DNA of 64,000 bases from Lotus japonicus. Lineage: Eukaryota; Streptophyta; Magnoliopsida; Fabales; Fabaceae. Positions 22,110 to 34,368 of this stretch are shown one piece after another. The stretch is taken from assembly GCF_012489685.1 (NCBI RefSeq), contig NC_080042.1, positions 8,820,852 to 8,884,851 on the forward strand. Reading direction: 5' to 3'. The notes beneath the pieces were generated by a model. It was given only the letters and a program-made list of their open reading frames with translations. It did no database searches and was not told the DNA's origin. A program made the position numbers and the translations under genes. Numbering within the stretch: the stretch's first letter is position 1; every line of letters starts with the position of its first letter.

Positions 22110-23380
22110 AAAGACATTAAATCCTTTAAGAAATAAATGCTATTTTCGTTTTTTTTAAATAAGGAAATTCAAAATAATTAAATAAATTTTAATGCATTGA
22201 CTATTTATTTAAGAAAAATATTTTCGAAATAATTATTTATTTCCTTTAATTTCCTTATATAAACCACTTAATTATATTAATTTCCTTATTTAAAATCATA
22301 AAAGACATTAAATGCATTATAAAATAAATGCTATTTTCGTTTTTTTTAAATAAGGAAATTTAAAATAATGAAATAAATTTTAATGCCTTGACTATTTATT
22401 TTAGGAAAATATTTTTAAAATTATTTATTTATTTCCTTAAATTTCCTTATATAAACCACTCAATTATATTAATTTCCTTATTTAAAATTATAAAAAACAT
22501 TAAAGGCTTTATGAAATAAATGTTATTTTCATTTTTTTTAATTAAGGAAATTTAAAATAATTAAATCAATTTTAATGCATTGACTATTTATTTATGGAGA
22601 ATATTTTTGAAATTAATTATTTATTTCCTTCAATTTCCTTATATAAATCTTTAATTTTATTAATTTCCTTATTTAAAATCATAAAAGACATTAAATGTTT
22701 TATGAAATAGATGCTATTTTCGTTTTTCTTAAATAAGTAAATTTAAAATAATTAAATAAATTTTAATGCATTGACTATTTATTTATGAAAATATTTTCGA
22801 AATTATTTATTTATTTCCTTCTATTTCCTTATATAAAACAATTAATTATATTAATTTCCTTATTTAAAATCATAAAAGACATTAAATGATTTATGGAATA
22901 AATGCTATTTTCATTTTTTTAAATAAGGAAATTTAAAATAATTAATTAAATTTTAATTTATTGACTATTTATTTAAGGAAAATATTAATGAAAAATTAAT
23001 TGATTAATTCCTTCTATTTCTTTATATAAAACATTTAATTACGTGAAACACGTTTTCTTTATTTTAAAATAATTTCCATTTTCAAACTGGAAAAAAAATT
23101 TTAAATAAATAATTACGTATTAAATACTTGATTTCCTTATATAAAAAAATTAATGACATAATCCCTTTTTCCTTGGTTGTAAAATAATTTCAAATTTTAA
23201 ATTATTAAAAAAATTAAAAAAATTAAAAAAAAAATTCAAATTCGGTAGCTAAGTCTTAGGTAAGGAAATTAATTTTCAAAATTAATTATATATTTCCTTC
23301 AATTTCCTTATATAAATTACTTAATTTTATCAATTTCCTTTTATAAAATCATAAAAGACATTAAATTCTTTATGGAATTT
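22110..23380. repeat. 191-bp tandem repeat array, right part (5 or more units)
   Basis: The marker AATGCATTGACTATTTATT or its variants start at 22191, 22382, 22574, 22765 and 22955, giving steps of 191, 192, 191 and 190 bp. Degenerate units extend to about 23380. Together with 15465-15850 it forms one array inside the Helitron, split by the LINE. Confidence 0.9.
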
Positions 23381-23458
23381 AACTCAACTTCCGGGATGAT
23401 ACTTGATTCCATCAAATTTATAATTTTCTTATAAGTCGCTCCCCCTACTCTTTTATCA

Positions 23459-24060
23459 GATTACCCGATGTCCTAAACCTAAATGTCTGCTACAACTGTT
23501 TAATCGGTGAGACTTTGTTAATTCTTTTTTTCTTTTATGTTTACATTTAATCTATATTTTTCTGATTTTTAAAAATTATAGATGTAATTGGAGTTTTAAC
23601 TAAAGTTGGAAGAGTTCAAGAATACAATGTTAACGGAAATGTCGAGAAGATCGTTCAATTTGAGCTTTCTATGCAGGGTAACCGTATTGGCCTTGATGTG
23701 AAAATAATTTCAATATTTTCTTTAGACAGAAAAGTCTAATGTATTTCATTATTTGATTTTGTAGAGCCAAAATAAAATGTGCTTTGATAAGGAACTTTGT
23801 AGACGAATACATTGATTTCATCTCCACTGGTCGTGCACACGGAGCAGTGGTTTTGATTCCGCTTGGGAAAGTAAAGACGCACATAGGTATGTTGCGTGTA
23901 CAATTTTTCATTGCCAAATTAGTGTTTTCAAATTTACTATTTCGTTATTTCTTAATTTATAAAATATATGTTGTTCACCGATGTAGGCACTACTGACAGA
24001 TATATAGCTGCAATATTTGGTCCAACCAAAATTTTTTATCGAGCAGCTATTTGAAGAAGA
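23459..24060 (+). pseudogene. RPA1-like (replication protein A large subunit) fragment 1
   Basis: Three to four exon-like blocks encode an OB-fold segment of RPA70 type. A first block ends in LPDVLNLNVCYNCLI, then DVIGVLTKVGRVQEYNVNG follows acceptor ATTATAG at about 23580 and runs to FELSMQ. The next block, after TTTTGTAG, reads AKIKCALIRNFVDEYIDFI and then GAVVLIPLGKVKTHI. The last block, after CGATGTAG, reads GTTDRYIAAIFGPTK and stops. RPA binds single-stranded DNA in replication; RPA-like genes are known cargo of plant Helitrons. N-terminal and C-terminal parts are absent, so it is partial. Confidence 0.7.
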
Positions 24061-24099
24061 TTTAATGGTGAAGTAACGCTCCCAGATCGTTGTCTTCAC

Positions 24100-26150
24100 C
24101 TTAACAGAATGAAGACCCAATTGTCTTCATAAATTCCAGCAAATTTAGCATTTGAGTTGTAGTGAAATTTTGATGAACTTTGTTTCTGTTCTTCACTATG
24201 ATAAACTTAATTCCTTTGTCAGTACTATTATGACGATCTGTTTTGTTTCTTAAGGGCTGCATCACACGAACTTGAACTATTTTTCATTTTTTTATTTTAT
24301 TTTTAGACATTGATGAAAACAATGATTAGTATAGCTCAGTCATTTTTTATAAAAACAATACATAGTCACGCATTTAATGATTTTTTTTCTATATTAAATT
24401 TTAGTTAATTAATAATAACACACATTTCCTATTTTTAAAATTCAAAATATTAAATCAAGGTATTTATCAATCTTTAATTTATAGAAACAAAAAATTATTT
24501 TAATTCTTGAATGTTTTGTACTATTGTTTATAAAAAGGGAAACAACATTATTGTAATTACATTACAATTAATTTTGTAACCAGTTTCAAAAAAAAATGTG
24601 TAACCAAAAAAATTACGTTCACTTACATCACTTATTATAAATATTCCAAATTTATTGCATTAATAACTAGATATTCAAAAATAAATACAAAAAACAAAAT
24701 AGTTTAACAACATTAATTACGTTCAATTATTTTTATAGTGAATCCGTTAAAGTTTATCATTAATTCAGTTGCCTAATCTTTAAAAATTCATGAAAAAATT
24801 AATTTTATTTCCTTAATTACAATGATTTCATTACATTTTTTCTCTTTTGAAAACACAATGATTTAATTATATACTTTAATTAATTCTTAAACGTGAAATT
24901 AGTCATGCATTTAATGCTTTTTTACTGCATTAACTTTTAGTCAATTAATAATCACGCGCATTTATGCTTTTTAACATTTAAAAAATAAAATTTTAAAAAA
25001 GGTATTTTTCAACCTTCATTGGTACAGAAAAACTTGATTTAATGCTTGACTTTTTTTTAACAATTTGATTATTAAAATTTATAAAATAAAATTTATTTAA
25101 TTGCAGTTACTCCCCTGTTACTAAAAAAACTACTTAACTACAAAGAAATTATAATTTAATTAAGTTTAATGGGTAAAAATAGTAATAACCATTATTTATT
25201 CCAAATTTATTGCAATAATTACGACATATTGTAAAATATATTAAAAATAACAAAATAATTTAACTGCATTAATTACGTTCAATTATTTTTAGAATGAATC
25301 CGTAAAAGTTTTTCATTAATTCGGTTGACTTATCTTTAAAAATTCATGACAAAATTTATTTTATTTCCTTAATTACAATGATTTAATTATATAATTTAAG
25401 TTACGTTTACAAAAAAATTATTAGTCACGCATTTAATGATTTTTTTCTGCATTAACTTTTAGTCAATATATAATCAAGCGCATTTATAATATTTAGCATT
25501 TAAAAAATTGAAATTTAAATAAAGGTATTTTTCAACCTTTAATGCGTAAAAAAAACCATATTTATTAAAAATATACCAAATTTATTGCATTAATAACGCG
25601 ATAAAGTACATTAAATTCAAAATAACAAAATAGTCTAACTGCATTAATTACATTCAATTATTTTTAACAAATATTCCTTAAAAATGTCTTTCCTTAAAAC
25701 CGTTGACTGCTATTTTGGAAAATGAATAAAAATACTTTTAAATTGGAATTAAAAAAATTAATAACATTATTTAATTTTAAAATTCATCCATCACAATTAA
25801 GTACATTAATTACATCGATTTATTTTTAAAAAATCAAGCAACAACTTAGTAATAATTCCTTAATTACAATTACTTGATTATATACATTAATTATACAAAA
25901 TTATGTGCGTTAATTAAGTAAATAAAACCTACATACATAAATGAAAAATTTGGAATCAAGTAAAAAATTGAATAACGCATTAATTTTTTAAAATTTTTCA
26001 AATTATACTAATAAAAATTCGAGCTTTAACAAAAAAAAAAAATCAAAAAAAAATCAATTAGGAAACACAAAGAGCAATAAGCCTATATATATAGTTTAGT
26101 ATACATCTCCTTTGATACACAAGTTCATGCCAAAATCAACAGACGTTAGT
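24100..26150. repeat. AT-rich region with a roughly 550-bp dispersed repeat
   Basis: The block beginning TTAGTCACGCATTTAATG, with 'TTTTAGTCAATTAATAATCACGCGCATTTAT'-like continuation, recurs near 24360, 24900 and 25430. The block CATTAATTACGTTCAATTATTTTTA recurs near 24715, 25270 and 25640. No gene was seen. It separates the two RPA-like pseudogenes. Confidence 0.6.
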
Positions 26151-26176
26151 TTTCATCTCCAGAACTTCCATGCATC

Positions 26177-29100
26177 ATGAATCCGAACTATAGCCTACTT
26201 GACCAACTAACTCCTTTAGCACATGATTGGACTATTGTCGTTCGAGTAATAAGGGTGTGGTTTGCTGAAGAATAGGAGGAAGAAGATGAGGAAGGACACG
26301 ACGGTTCGTTCTATAATCTGTTGCTGATGGATCGAAAGGTATGTAAACCAGAAACAATTTCGTTGTTATTAAATATGTAATTGTATTTTAATTTAATTCA
26401 CGGACATAAATTCATATGTAACTCCTTCATTTCTAGGGTCAAACAATCCATGCAGAGTGTAGGCATAACCTTCATGAACGTTTTGCCAACAGAATCATGG
26501 AAGATTTGGTATAGCGTTTTGAATATTTCTGGGTATGGCATAATTTCCGAGGTCTTAGTGCATCTAGGCATATCTACAAGATACACTTGCAAAGTAGGAC
26601 AAGGATGGTTCGATATAATAAAGATGTGTTTCCTATGCGTGATCTGATATTTGACAACGTGCATGAAATTCTAAATCCTGACTTTGATGAGCGGTTCTTA
26701 GTTGGTATGTAAATACCTTCATTTAAATAACTTCAAATTCATCAACACTTCCATGTATTGACATTACCATTAAACATATGTTATGGGAGAAGTAACGCAC
26801 GTCGGATATTACAACGAATTTGAGCGGAACGGAGTCCATACGCAGCGCAGAGACATTGAAATTGAATCTCAAGGGTAAATTTGTTTTTATCAATAACAAA
26901 TTAGTATTATTAATTTCTATAAATTCCTACGGAAGAAAGTTAACAACTTTTATTTAATTTTTTTCAGCAAAAAAAATTAAATGTTTTTTATACGGCCAAT
27001 TTGTCGACGAATTGGATGCACTTCTAAATTCAAAAGACCACAAACATGTTGTTATTATCATATTGTTGGAAGTTGTAACAGTTCATCAAAGTACATTTAA
27101 TTATTTTGAGCAACAAACAAACATAAACTTCTATATTATAAATCAACATGTTCAAACTTAAACTTACAATCGATCGCTAATTGTTTTTCCAGGGGAATAT
27201 AAACTAACTACTGGGTTAAACTGCACAAAAGTAATGTTCAATCCTGACATTCCACAAGCAGTGTCCTACAGAGAAAGGTATGTATGTACTGTGGATTTCA
27301 TATTACTTTGAACAAATTTAGATGACAAATAACAACATAATTTTTGTTTCTTCGCAGATTATTTGAGTGTGACGCACTTCATACTCAAGTAATGAACGTT
27401 GTGATTAAAAGATTAAACGTTACTGAAATAGATGAGTTCCTGACGCTTTTCCCAAGCACAAGTATTGAAAATTTGGTTACTTGCAGATCGGTATGTTCTC
27501 ATCACTTTTAATTTAATTTATTAGACATTTTTTATTAAAAAAATAGAAATTGATTTTCATTCAATGTTTTAATTAAATAAAACAATTACTTATTATATTA
27601 TTAACTTAGTATTAATGAATAAATTATTAAATTAGTAAATAAACATTTAATGTTAGTACATTAAACAAAAATGCATTTTAAATACAAAATTCATGGGGTT
27701 AGAGTTTTTTAAACACTGACTACAAACTTAAATACTTATTAAACTAATTTAATAATCACCTATTATGGGAAATTAACAACACATGAATAATGAGATAAAA
27801 TATCAATTAATTAGACCATAAACTCTTATACTCTTTCATTGAATTTAATTGCTTTAAATTCATAACGTTATAATAGGAAAAAAAGATTTTGATACACGTT
27901 TTGAACATTTTTTAAAAAGATTAATTCATAGTCAACAGTTAAAACAACAACTACTATATTCAATTCTTAAAAAAAACGTTTTAATTTTTTTTGTAAAAAA
28001 AATGATGGAACACTTATTTAAATTTTTTTAAAAAAAAATAAATTTAAATAAATTTTAAAAAAATTCTTTAAAAGTAAATACCGTATTTAAAAAAAAAACT
28101 ACTTAAAGGTCTTTTAACGAGTATTTTAATTATCATTTAATAAATATAAAAACTCTTATATAAACATTTTTTTTGTTACTATATAAACGTATTTAATGGA
28201 TCTTAAATAGTGTGTTTTATATTGAGTTATAAAAACAGTAGACACTACAATCCCTCCTTTTAGAAAAATAAAGTTTACACTATACAAATTTAATTACTTT
28301 TTCTATAAATAAATTACTATCTAAAAAAATAACAACAAAATCAAGTACAATCATTTCCCATTTAAAAAAACATGTTATTGAGTATTTACATTTACATATG
28401 TTATCATCACTGTTAATCTAACAATCAGTTGTAACTACGATTTTTTTTTTCATTTTATTCATTTCTACAACGTACAATATTCATTAGATATGCCACGATT
28501 AAGAAAATTTTGAGCACAAATGATTGGTATTACCATAACTGTGAATGTCACTCAGCAGCATACTCTGACGGAGCACAATATTATTGTGAAAAATGTAACA
28601 AGCATGTCACTCCTACCATACGATAATCTACAAATTCAATAAATAAATTAATTTGTAAAATATTCAGTTTATTTTATTATTAATGTTTACATCAGGTACA
28701 AATTGTTGCTTAATGTTGCTGATGATACTGGATCTGCCACGTTTACCGTTTTTTATCGCGAAGGTTGTTATCTGATGAACAAAAAAGACAACGAGATATT
28801 GAAAAAAATGGAAAAGGTAAACATAGTCATGTCAAAAAAAGGTACATTTTCATTGCTCACTTAATTCATAATATATTAATTTTTTCATTTTAATTTAAAT
28901 TCAATGTAGACCGGGAACATGGAAGACCCCCCCACAAGAAATTGTAGATTTAGTGCACAAAGAATTTCTTTTCAAGGTTGAAGGGAAGGATAGATGCGGA
29001 AGGTGGTTTAAATCAGCATTTAACGTCTTGAAAATTTGCAAGGAACCACACATAATTTCAAATAATGATTATTTATATCTACATAATGAATTTTGATATT

Positions 29101-29368
29101 TCCGATTCAAATGTAAAATCTCTGATTGAGATATTGGTCATCACTATTGTCAAATAGGTTTGTTTTAGACATTGGTCATCACTATTTCAAAATATGTTTG
29201 TTTTGCGGACAATCACTAAAAGTGTTAAACGAAACACACCTCCACCTATAATTGAAGACTCCAACACACTTATTAAACGTCGTTCAGACGATGGATCCAT
29301 AACAGGAGTTGTTGGAAGTAACGATGCAAAAATGTTCAAAAAGATCAAGTTTTCAAAGAATTGGTAGC
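26177..29368 (+). pseudogene. RPA1-like (replication protein A large subunit) pseudogene 2, multi-exon
   Basis: Exon 1 opens ATG at 26177 (LLDQLTPLAHDWTIVVRVIR) and has TAG after FAEE. Exon 2 (about 26437-26700) reads GQTIHAECRHNLHERFANRI, has a second TAG after EDLV, then SRHIYKIHLQ and NPDFDERFLV. Exon 3 (about 26783-26873) reads DVMGEVTHVGYYNEF, with acceptor AT where AG is expected. Exon 4 begins with an eight-A run that shifts the frame before CFLYGQFVDELDALL. Later exons include GEYKLTTGLNCTKVMFNPDI and, at about 28491-28622, the zinc-finger block CECHSAAYSDGAQYYCEKC. YKLLLNVADDTGSATFTVF follows at about 28697. The C-terminus ends KKIKFSKNW at 29368. The order matches RPA70 DNA-binding domains A, B and C. 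Two stops, a lost acceptor and a frameshift make it non-functional. Confidence 0.82.
27500..28480. other. Long AT-rich intron of the RPA-like pseudogene
   Basis: The stretch between the exon ending near 27490 (before GTATGTTC) and the exon starting near 28491 (after TTCATTAG) has no coding sense. It is rich in A and T homopolymers. Confidence 0.6.
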
Positions 29369-29735
29369 ATTTCCTCAAGATTGTTTACAAATAAATAGCC
29401 TATGTGCTAAACTTTCACTTTTATGTCTTTACCCACGTTGACAATGTGTCTTTTTTTGGTAAATTGATCTCAGTGGTGACTTTCAAACATTTTGACATTT
29501 ATTTTTCGTATATTGACCATGTTACTAAAATATTCAATAAAATCGTTTTATGTTTGCAAATCTTCGTGCATACGTCAATTTAAATGTGCTTTCGACCCTT
29601 AAACACATAACTTTGCAAAAAAAAATAACCTACACCACAAATGTGTAAAAAACGAAAAATAAATCAAATACCTATATAGAATAAATAAAAAAAGATATTA
29701 ATTGATTAACAAAAATAAGTCCAAAATTAAATTCT

Positions 29736-29763
29736 CCGTGCAAGGCACGGGTTAAAAACTAGT
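29736..29763 (+). other. Helitron 3' terminal hairpin and CTAGT
   Basis: Stem CCGTGC/GCACGG with loop AAG is followed by GTTAAAAA and CTAGT. The plant Helitron 3' rule is a GC hairpin 8-12 bp before CTRRT, and it is met exactly. Confidence 0.93.
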
Positions 29764-29778
29764 ATATATATATATATA

Positions 29779-30028
29779 TAGAGATGTATCATGTGAGAAA
29801 TGTGTTCTTATGTGAGAACATGAAAATAAATCATTACCGTTAGATCTAATCATGAACGGTCCAGATTAAAACATTAAGTCATGTGAGTTTTTAAGAAAGT
29901 CACATGACTTTTTTAAGTGATCATGTGAGCATTAAATTGTTTTAATCTAGACCGTTCATAACATGATCTAACGGTCATGATTTATTCTCATGTTCTCACA
30001 TAAGAACACCTTTCTCACATGATACATC

Positions 30029-30033
<5 letters not shown>
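29779..30033. mobile_element. Long-TIR palindromic MITE
   Basis: About 250 bp with arms of roughly 75 bp: GAGATGTATCATGTGAGAAA at the left is mirrored by TTTCTCACATGATACATCCTC at the right, and TTCTTATGTGAGAACATG by CATGTTCTCACATAAGAA. It lies in (TA)n DNA. It is absent from the R2-S2 and R3-S3 junctions, so it inserted after duplication. The superfamily was not determined. Confidence 0.8.
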
Positions 30034-30069
<36 letters not shown>

Positions 30070-30369
30070 TGCTTCATTCTAATTTCTAAGTGTTTAGTAC
30101 TTGAGTACTCTAGAATAGAAGTTACTATCGTTCAATAGTTTCGATTCATAACCGTTCCAACTCGATATAACTTCATCTCTATCTTTCACTTGAAAAATAT
30201 CATTAGTAAGTTTAGTGTTTTCTAAAATATAAAAATAGTAGTGGTGAAATTTCATTAAAATAATAATAAATTGGGTTAATGGTTAAATTAGTCCAATCAT
30301 TTTTCAGACTAGGAACTGAAATTAAACTCGTTTTATGGACTAATTTGACCATTAATCCTAATAAATTCC

Positions 30370-30920
30370 AGTTTGAAAGAGCTTATTTGAGCTTATCTGA
30401 CAGCATAAGCTCTTATGTCAGTGTTCGGGAGAGCTTATGCAAACAGCTTATGGTCTGCCATAAGCTATTTTCAGCTTATTTACATAAGCTACTCAGGATA
30501 GCTTATGAAAAACAGTTTATGCTTATATACAACTTATTTTTAATTTATTTCAATAAATTTTTAAAAATAGCTTATGAATAAGCGCTTATATCATAAGCGC
30601 TTATGACCACAAGCGCTTAATTAAGCTGTTTTACCAATCGGGGTCTTAGGCTCCGCTTGAAAGAGCTTATTTGAGCTTATATAATAGCATAAGCTCTTAT
30701 GTCAGTGTTTGGGAGAGCTTATGCAAATAGCTTATGACCTACATAAGCTGTTTTGAGCTTAGCTTATTTTCATAAGCTATTCAGGATAGCTTATAAAAAG
30801 AGCTTATGCTTATATATAGCTCATTTTCGATTTATTTCAATAAAAAATTAAAATAGCTTATGAATAAGCGTTATGACCATAAGTGTTTAATTAAGCAGTG
30901 TCTTCAAACGGGGCTTCAAA
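30370..30920. mobile_element. Two tandem AGCTTAT-rich MITE-like elements
   Basis: Each unit of about 275 bp opens near GCTTGAAAGAGCTTATTTGAG and ends near TTAATTAAGC and a GGGGC-type motif (TTCAAACGGGGC). The terminal pair GGCTCCGCTTGAAAG/CTTCAAACGGGGC is an imperfect inverted repeat. The interiors are dense in TAAGCT/AGCTTA. Single copies occur in S2 (about 40150-40435) and S3. The superfamily is uncertain. Confidence 0.6.
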
Positions 30921-31994
30921 ACTATATATAATCTATAAGCTATTAGCTACTTTAAATGGCTTTTTAAAAACACCATAAGCATATATCTATAAGGTATAAG
31001 CTACTTTAAATGACTATCCGGGAAGGGGTAGGGAGAGAGGGGAGCGGCGAAACTCTTGCGAGAGGGGTGGGGGTGGCAAAATGATGATCTCCACGGTGCT
31101 GCGTTGCGCGTCGTACCCTAGAGGGGTACCTGCGATGCCACTCTGAGGCTCAAGTCAGAACGTGAGTTAAGGGATTGAGAAATGGGATAGATTAATGTGT
31201 ACCTTAAGTTCTCCATGACTTGGCTTTTTTAGAGTTTGAGATTGCGTGGTTCGATGCGACCATGAGTGCCTAGTACATCCTCAAGCTCCGTGCTTTTATC
31301 TTGGTTCCTGCCCATAATTACTTGGTTGGCCGATCGGGGTTGTGAATTCCTATAATTGGTCGGGTGAAACAGCGTGATCAACCCAGGGGGTGATCAGTTG
31401 GAGTGTCTCCCAGAACAATTTTCATATTACCAAAACTATTAAAAAAGCTTATCACTTCAATTTCTCGTCGGTCACCATATATTTAGTTGAGCAATGCACA
31501 ACTTTTAATTATGTCATTCGTCTTCTTAAATGATTCTCTATTTCGTAAATTCAATAGGATTGATTCATTAAAATGTATGTCTGCTCCAGATTCATTATAT
31601 ACGCCATATGATTAATAGAGAAATAAAATCATACAACATAATCAGCTAAGTAATTGCTCATTAACAAAACACTTCAATCCAAAGTTTGGTACAGTTCATA
31701 TCCTAGGATGTTTCACAAGTTACAAGGCTGTTAACCGAGCCATAGAAATCAAAACAAGTCATAAGCAGTGTCCATAATAAAGTCAATGGGAAACTAATCT
31801 AACCAGTCAAAAAAAATAGTTTCCTGCATAGCCATCCCAAGGACACTGCTTCACATATCCATTGTCTTCCTACATGATATACATGTGGAAATGTATTGTA
31901 CTAATAGAACACAGGTGACACCAGAACCGCAGCAAAAGAAAGCTGAACATTAAGTATCCATCTAAATTTAATCTGCTGGTTCTCTTAGTTGATT

Positions 31995-32048
31995 TCAATG
32001 ATGGTGGTGATTGGTTCCACTATGCTCTCTGACTATAGGATTAGATAC
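31995..32048 (-). pseudogene. Orphan duplicate of the terminal exon of gene U
   Basis: On the minus strand, acceptor TTGCAG is followed by VSNPIVREHSGTNHHHH and TGA, the same 18 codons as the terminal exon of gene U at 41564-41511. No upstream gene U exons lie beyond it; D2 and MBD4L-B occupy that place. It is therefore a detached exon from segmental duplication. Confidence 0.75.
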
Positions 32049-32550
32049 CTGCAAGGGTGAACATACATGCATGAAAGAAATACACACAAAACTCAGGGCT
32101 AAGAACATATACCTTCCTTCAAATAAGGTTTATAGCGAACAAAATTATTCCACACAAATCAGAGAATATCCGTTTACACACAAATCAGAGACCATAATAC
32201 TATAATATCTAGCTCACTTATTATTTATATTTTTGGGTAAATTTGCTTTTATTTCAAACATGTGGCAGTAGTGCAAATTAATCAAACTGTGAAATATATG
32301 AACCGTCCAATTTAAACAAAAGAGCATAAGAGAGTCAGGTTAAATCCCTCTATTCTATGACCGGCTTTGGGTAAGCACAATGACACAACATTGACGTTTT
32401 TTAATTTTAGTCTAATTGTCAGGACTCGGACTCAGGAGTATAGATATACCAAAGAGGTATGATTGATTCACACTCCCTCTTCATTTTCACATTCATTTTA
32501 TCTATCTCTCTTCTCTTTCAATCATATCAGTATCACCCATCACATTTTTA

Positions 32551-33402
32551 CATTCCGCACTTTTAAGTGCGAAAACCGTGTCAATTTCTCATTTAAGTGT
32601 GAAAATATACGAGATAGGGAAAAAGTGTGTTTTGCACCTACTGCGGATGCGGAAAAAAGACGATGTACATGGCAAAAAACGTGAAAAAACACCACGAAAA
32701 GAGGAGTAATTGCGACGCCAACCTCGATGGTGAAGATATACAATGGTGATGGGCTAGATGAACAAGATGATTGTGGTGATGTAGGTCAGTGAGATTGAAG
32801 AAGAAGACAGTGGTGGATGGTGAATGATAGAAAGAGAATGGTGGTGGTGAGGTTGGTCGATAATAGGAAGAGGATAGCTAACAGATAAAAATTATTTTCA
32901 ACGGTATTTAAGTAATTGCAAAAAATAAAAGGGATCGCACTAAAACTAATGCCCAACTCAAAACTCTTCCATGGAACTATTCCAAATTCGCTTCTCCACA
33001 AAAGTGGCAGAACACTACATAAGAGTTCCAATTTTGCATGGATTTCCCCTACCCATCATCAATTTAGGGTTATAATTAATTGCAATAGGGAATAAAATGA
33101 GAAGTGTGCAGTTTCTAGCTGTCAAAAATTTGCATAGCTGATTTTGGACATGCTTTAATTTGTAAAGTTTACCGGTACAATCACAACACTATTAGCATCG
33201 TACGTAGAACCACATACTCCAATTTAAGGGGTAATTCAAATTGTATGCCAGCATCCACCAAATTAAAATAGTGTTAAAGTTATTAAGATGCTCTCTCCTA
33301 AATTGTTTCCCTCCTTTCAAGATTTACCATTAAGATGCTCCTTTAAGCTTCCCTTTTCTATAGTGAAATCTTAGAATGCAAAAACTAGTCCAAAGGACAC
33401 TA
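32551..33402. repeat. Duplicated module D, copy 2
   Basis: The segment is nearly identical to 11922-12788, with a deletion of about 20 bp near 33260. It lies directly after truncated S1 and 3' of MBD4L-B, whereas copy 1 lies 5' of MBD4L-A. Confidence 0.85.
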
Positions 33403-34100
33403 ACAACCTCATCCTATAAAAATGTACCTAACAGAAAAAGAAGTTAAATTCAGAAATTATTAGTCTTCTAAATTTTAAATAACTAGTTAATACATAATAA
33501 TAATACATCTCATTTTTTTAGAATTTTCTCATCTAATTCCAACATCTCATCTTTAAGCCCATTGAAGACCTAAAGAGTACAACTAATAAATATAAAAAGG
33601 GCTTTATTACTGTTTGAAATATTTTTTGGTTACAAGAGGAAGAGATTACTGTTTGAAATATAAATCACAAAACGTGTTTTCATTAAAATAAATAACAAAC
33701 TAAATACTCCTACCTCGTTGTCGGGGGTTTAGCAGGGCATCACACTTTATTGAGAAATCTTTCAATTCCTTTAACATGTAAGAAATTGTTCGCAGTATGG
33801 ACCATAGTAACCACTATAATTACGTTCAAAAAAAAAAAAACCACTATAATTAAAAGGTGTGAAACACTATAAGAAAACACTATGGCACCATTAGACCAAT
33901 TATTTATCGGTAATAAACAAATGTTCAATTTGAAAATTTTCTTGCTCAAAGTTTGATTACATCAATGCTAACCCACAGAACCAAAGCTAAAAACTATAAC
34001 AGTACATTTTTGTTTTAATGAAATGCACATCAAATATAATATAAATTATAATCCAAGCATACCATCATACCAATCCAAAAAACAAGACATAATAAGGAAA
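33403..34100. other. AT-rich intergenic DNA, no feature recognised
   Basis: No supported gene or element was seen. The right end grades into the 3' flank shared with MBD4L-A (CATCAAAGGTATTTGATATGCAAAGC near 34175 matches 8828 onward). Confidence 0.6.
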
Positions 34101-34368
34101 CAACAGCAAAGTAGCCATCGCCAAGTATCAGATGATTATAACTACATATATACTACATTACATCCAAAGTTAAGTCTCTTCATCAAAGGTATTTGATATG
34201 CAAAGCTTAATGTTCATGAACGCGTAGTCAGTCATTGAAGATAAATTCAGAATCATAGCTTTCAGTAGTTGAATTCCTACTTTAATTGTTTTCAAGTGAA
34301 CTAAACTAACAAGAGAGATAAACAGAACAGGTTGCAAAGGTGTAGAACTTCCTTTCCTCCCAAATCTT

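Larger units (their letters stand above)
13525..29762 (+). mobile_element. Large Helitron with nested LINEs and RPA-like pseudogenes
   Basis: The 3' end is textbook. A stem CCGTGC/GCACGG at 29736-29750, 8 bp of spacer and CTAG at 29759-29762 are followed by T. The left edge is TC at 13526-13527 in an (AT)n tract; the base before it is T rather than the expected A, so the edge may be off by one. The flanks match the uninterrupted R2-S2 and R3-S3 junctions at 39795-39838 and 46165-46190, which act as empty sites. The block is 16.2 kb, of which about 6.8 kb is LINE. It carries two RPA1-like pseudogenes, which are known passengers of plant Helitrons. No Rep or helicase motif was seen, so it is probably non-autonomous. 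Confidence 0.8.
30060..32550. repeat. Module S copy 1 (gene U terminal exon and 3' flank)
   Basis: This 2.5-kb segment starts TGCTTCATTCTAATTTCTAAG and matches 39838-42060 and, in part, 46190-46690 and 47307-47690. It holds a hairpin (TTAATGGT.AAATTAGTCCA mirrored by TGGACTAATTTGACCATTAA), two tandem AGCTTAT-rich elements, a GC-rich block at about 31020-31450, and a copy of the last exon of gene U. The break at 32551, where D2 begins, is a rearrangement junction; copy 2 continues differently there. Confidence 0.85.

Noticed and set aside
22110..23380. 191-bp array as a centromeric satellite
   Set aside because: Only about seven units inside a Helitron; length alone does not support a centromere.
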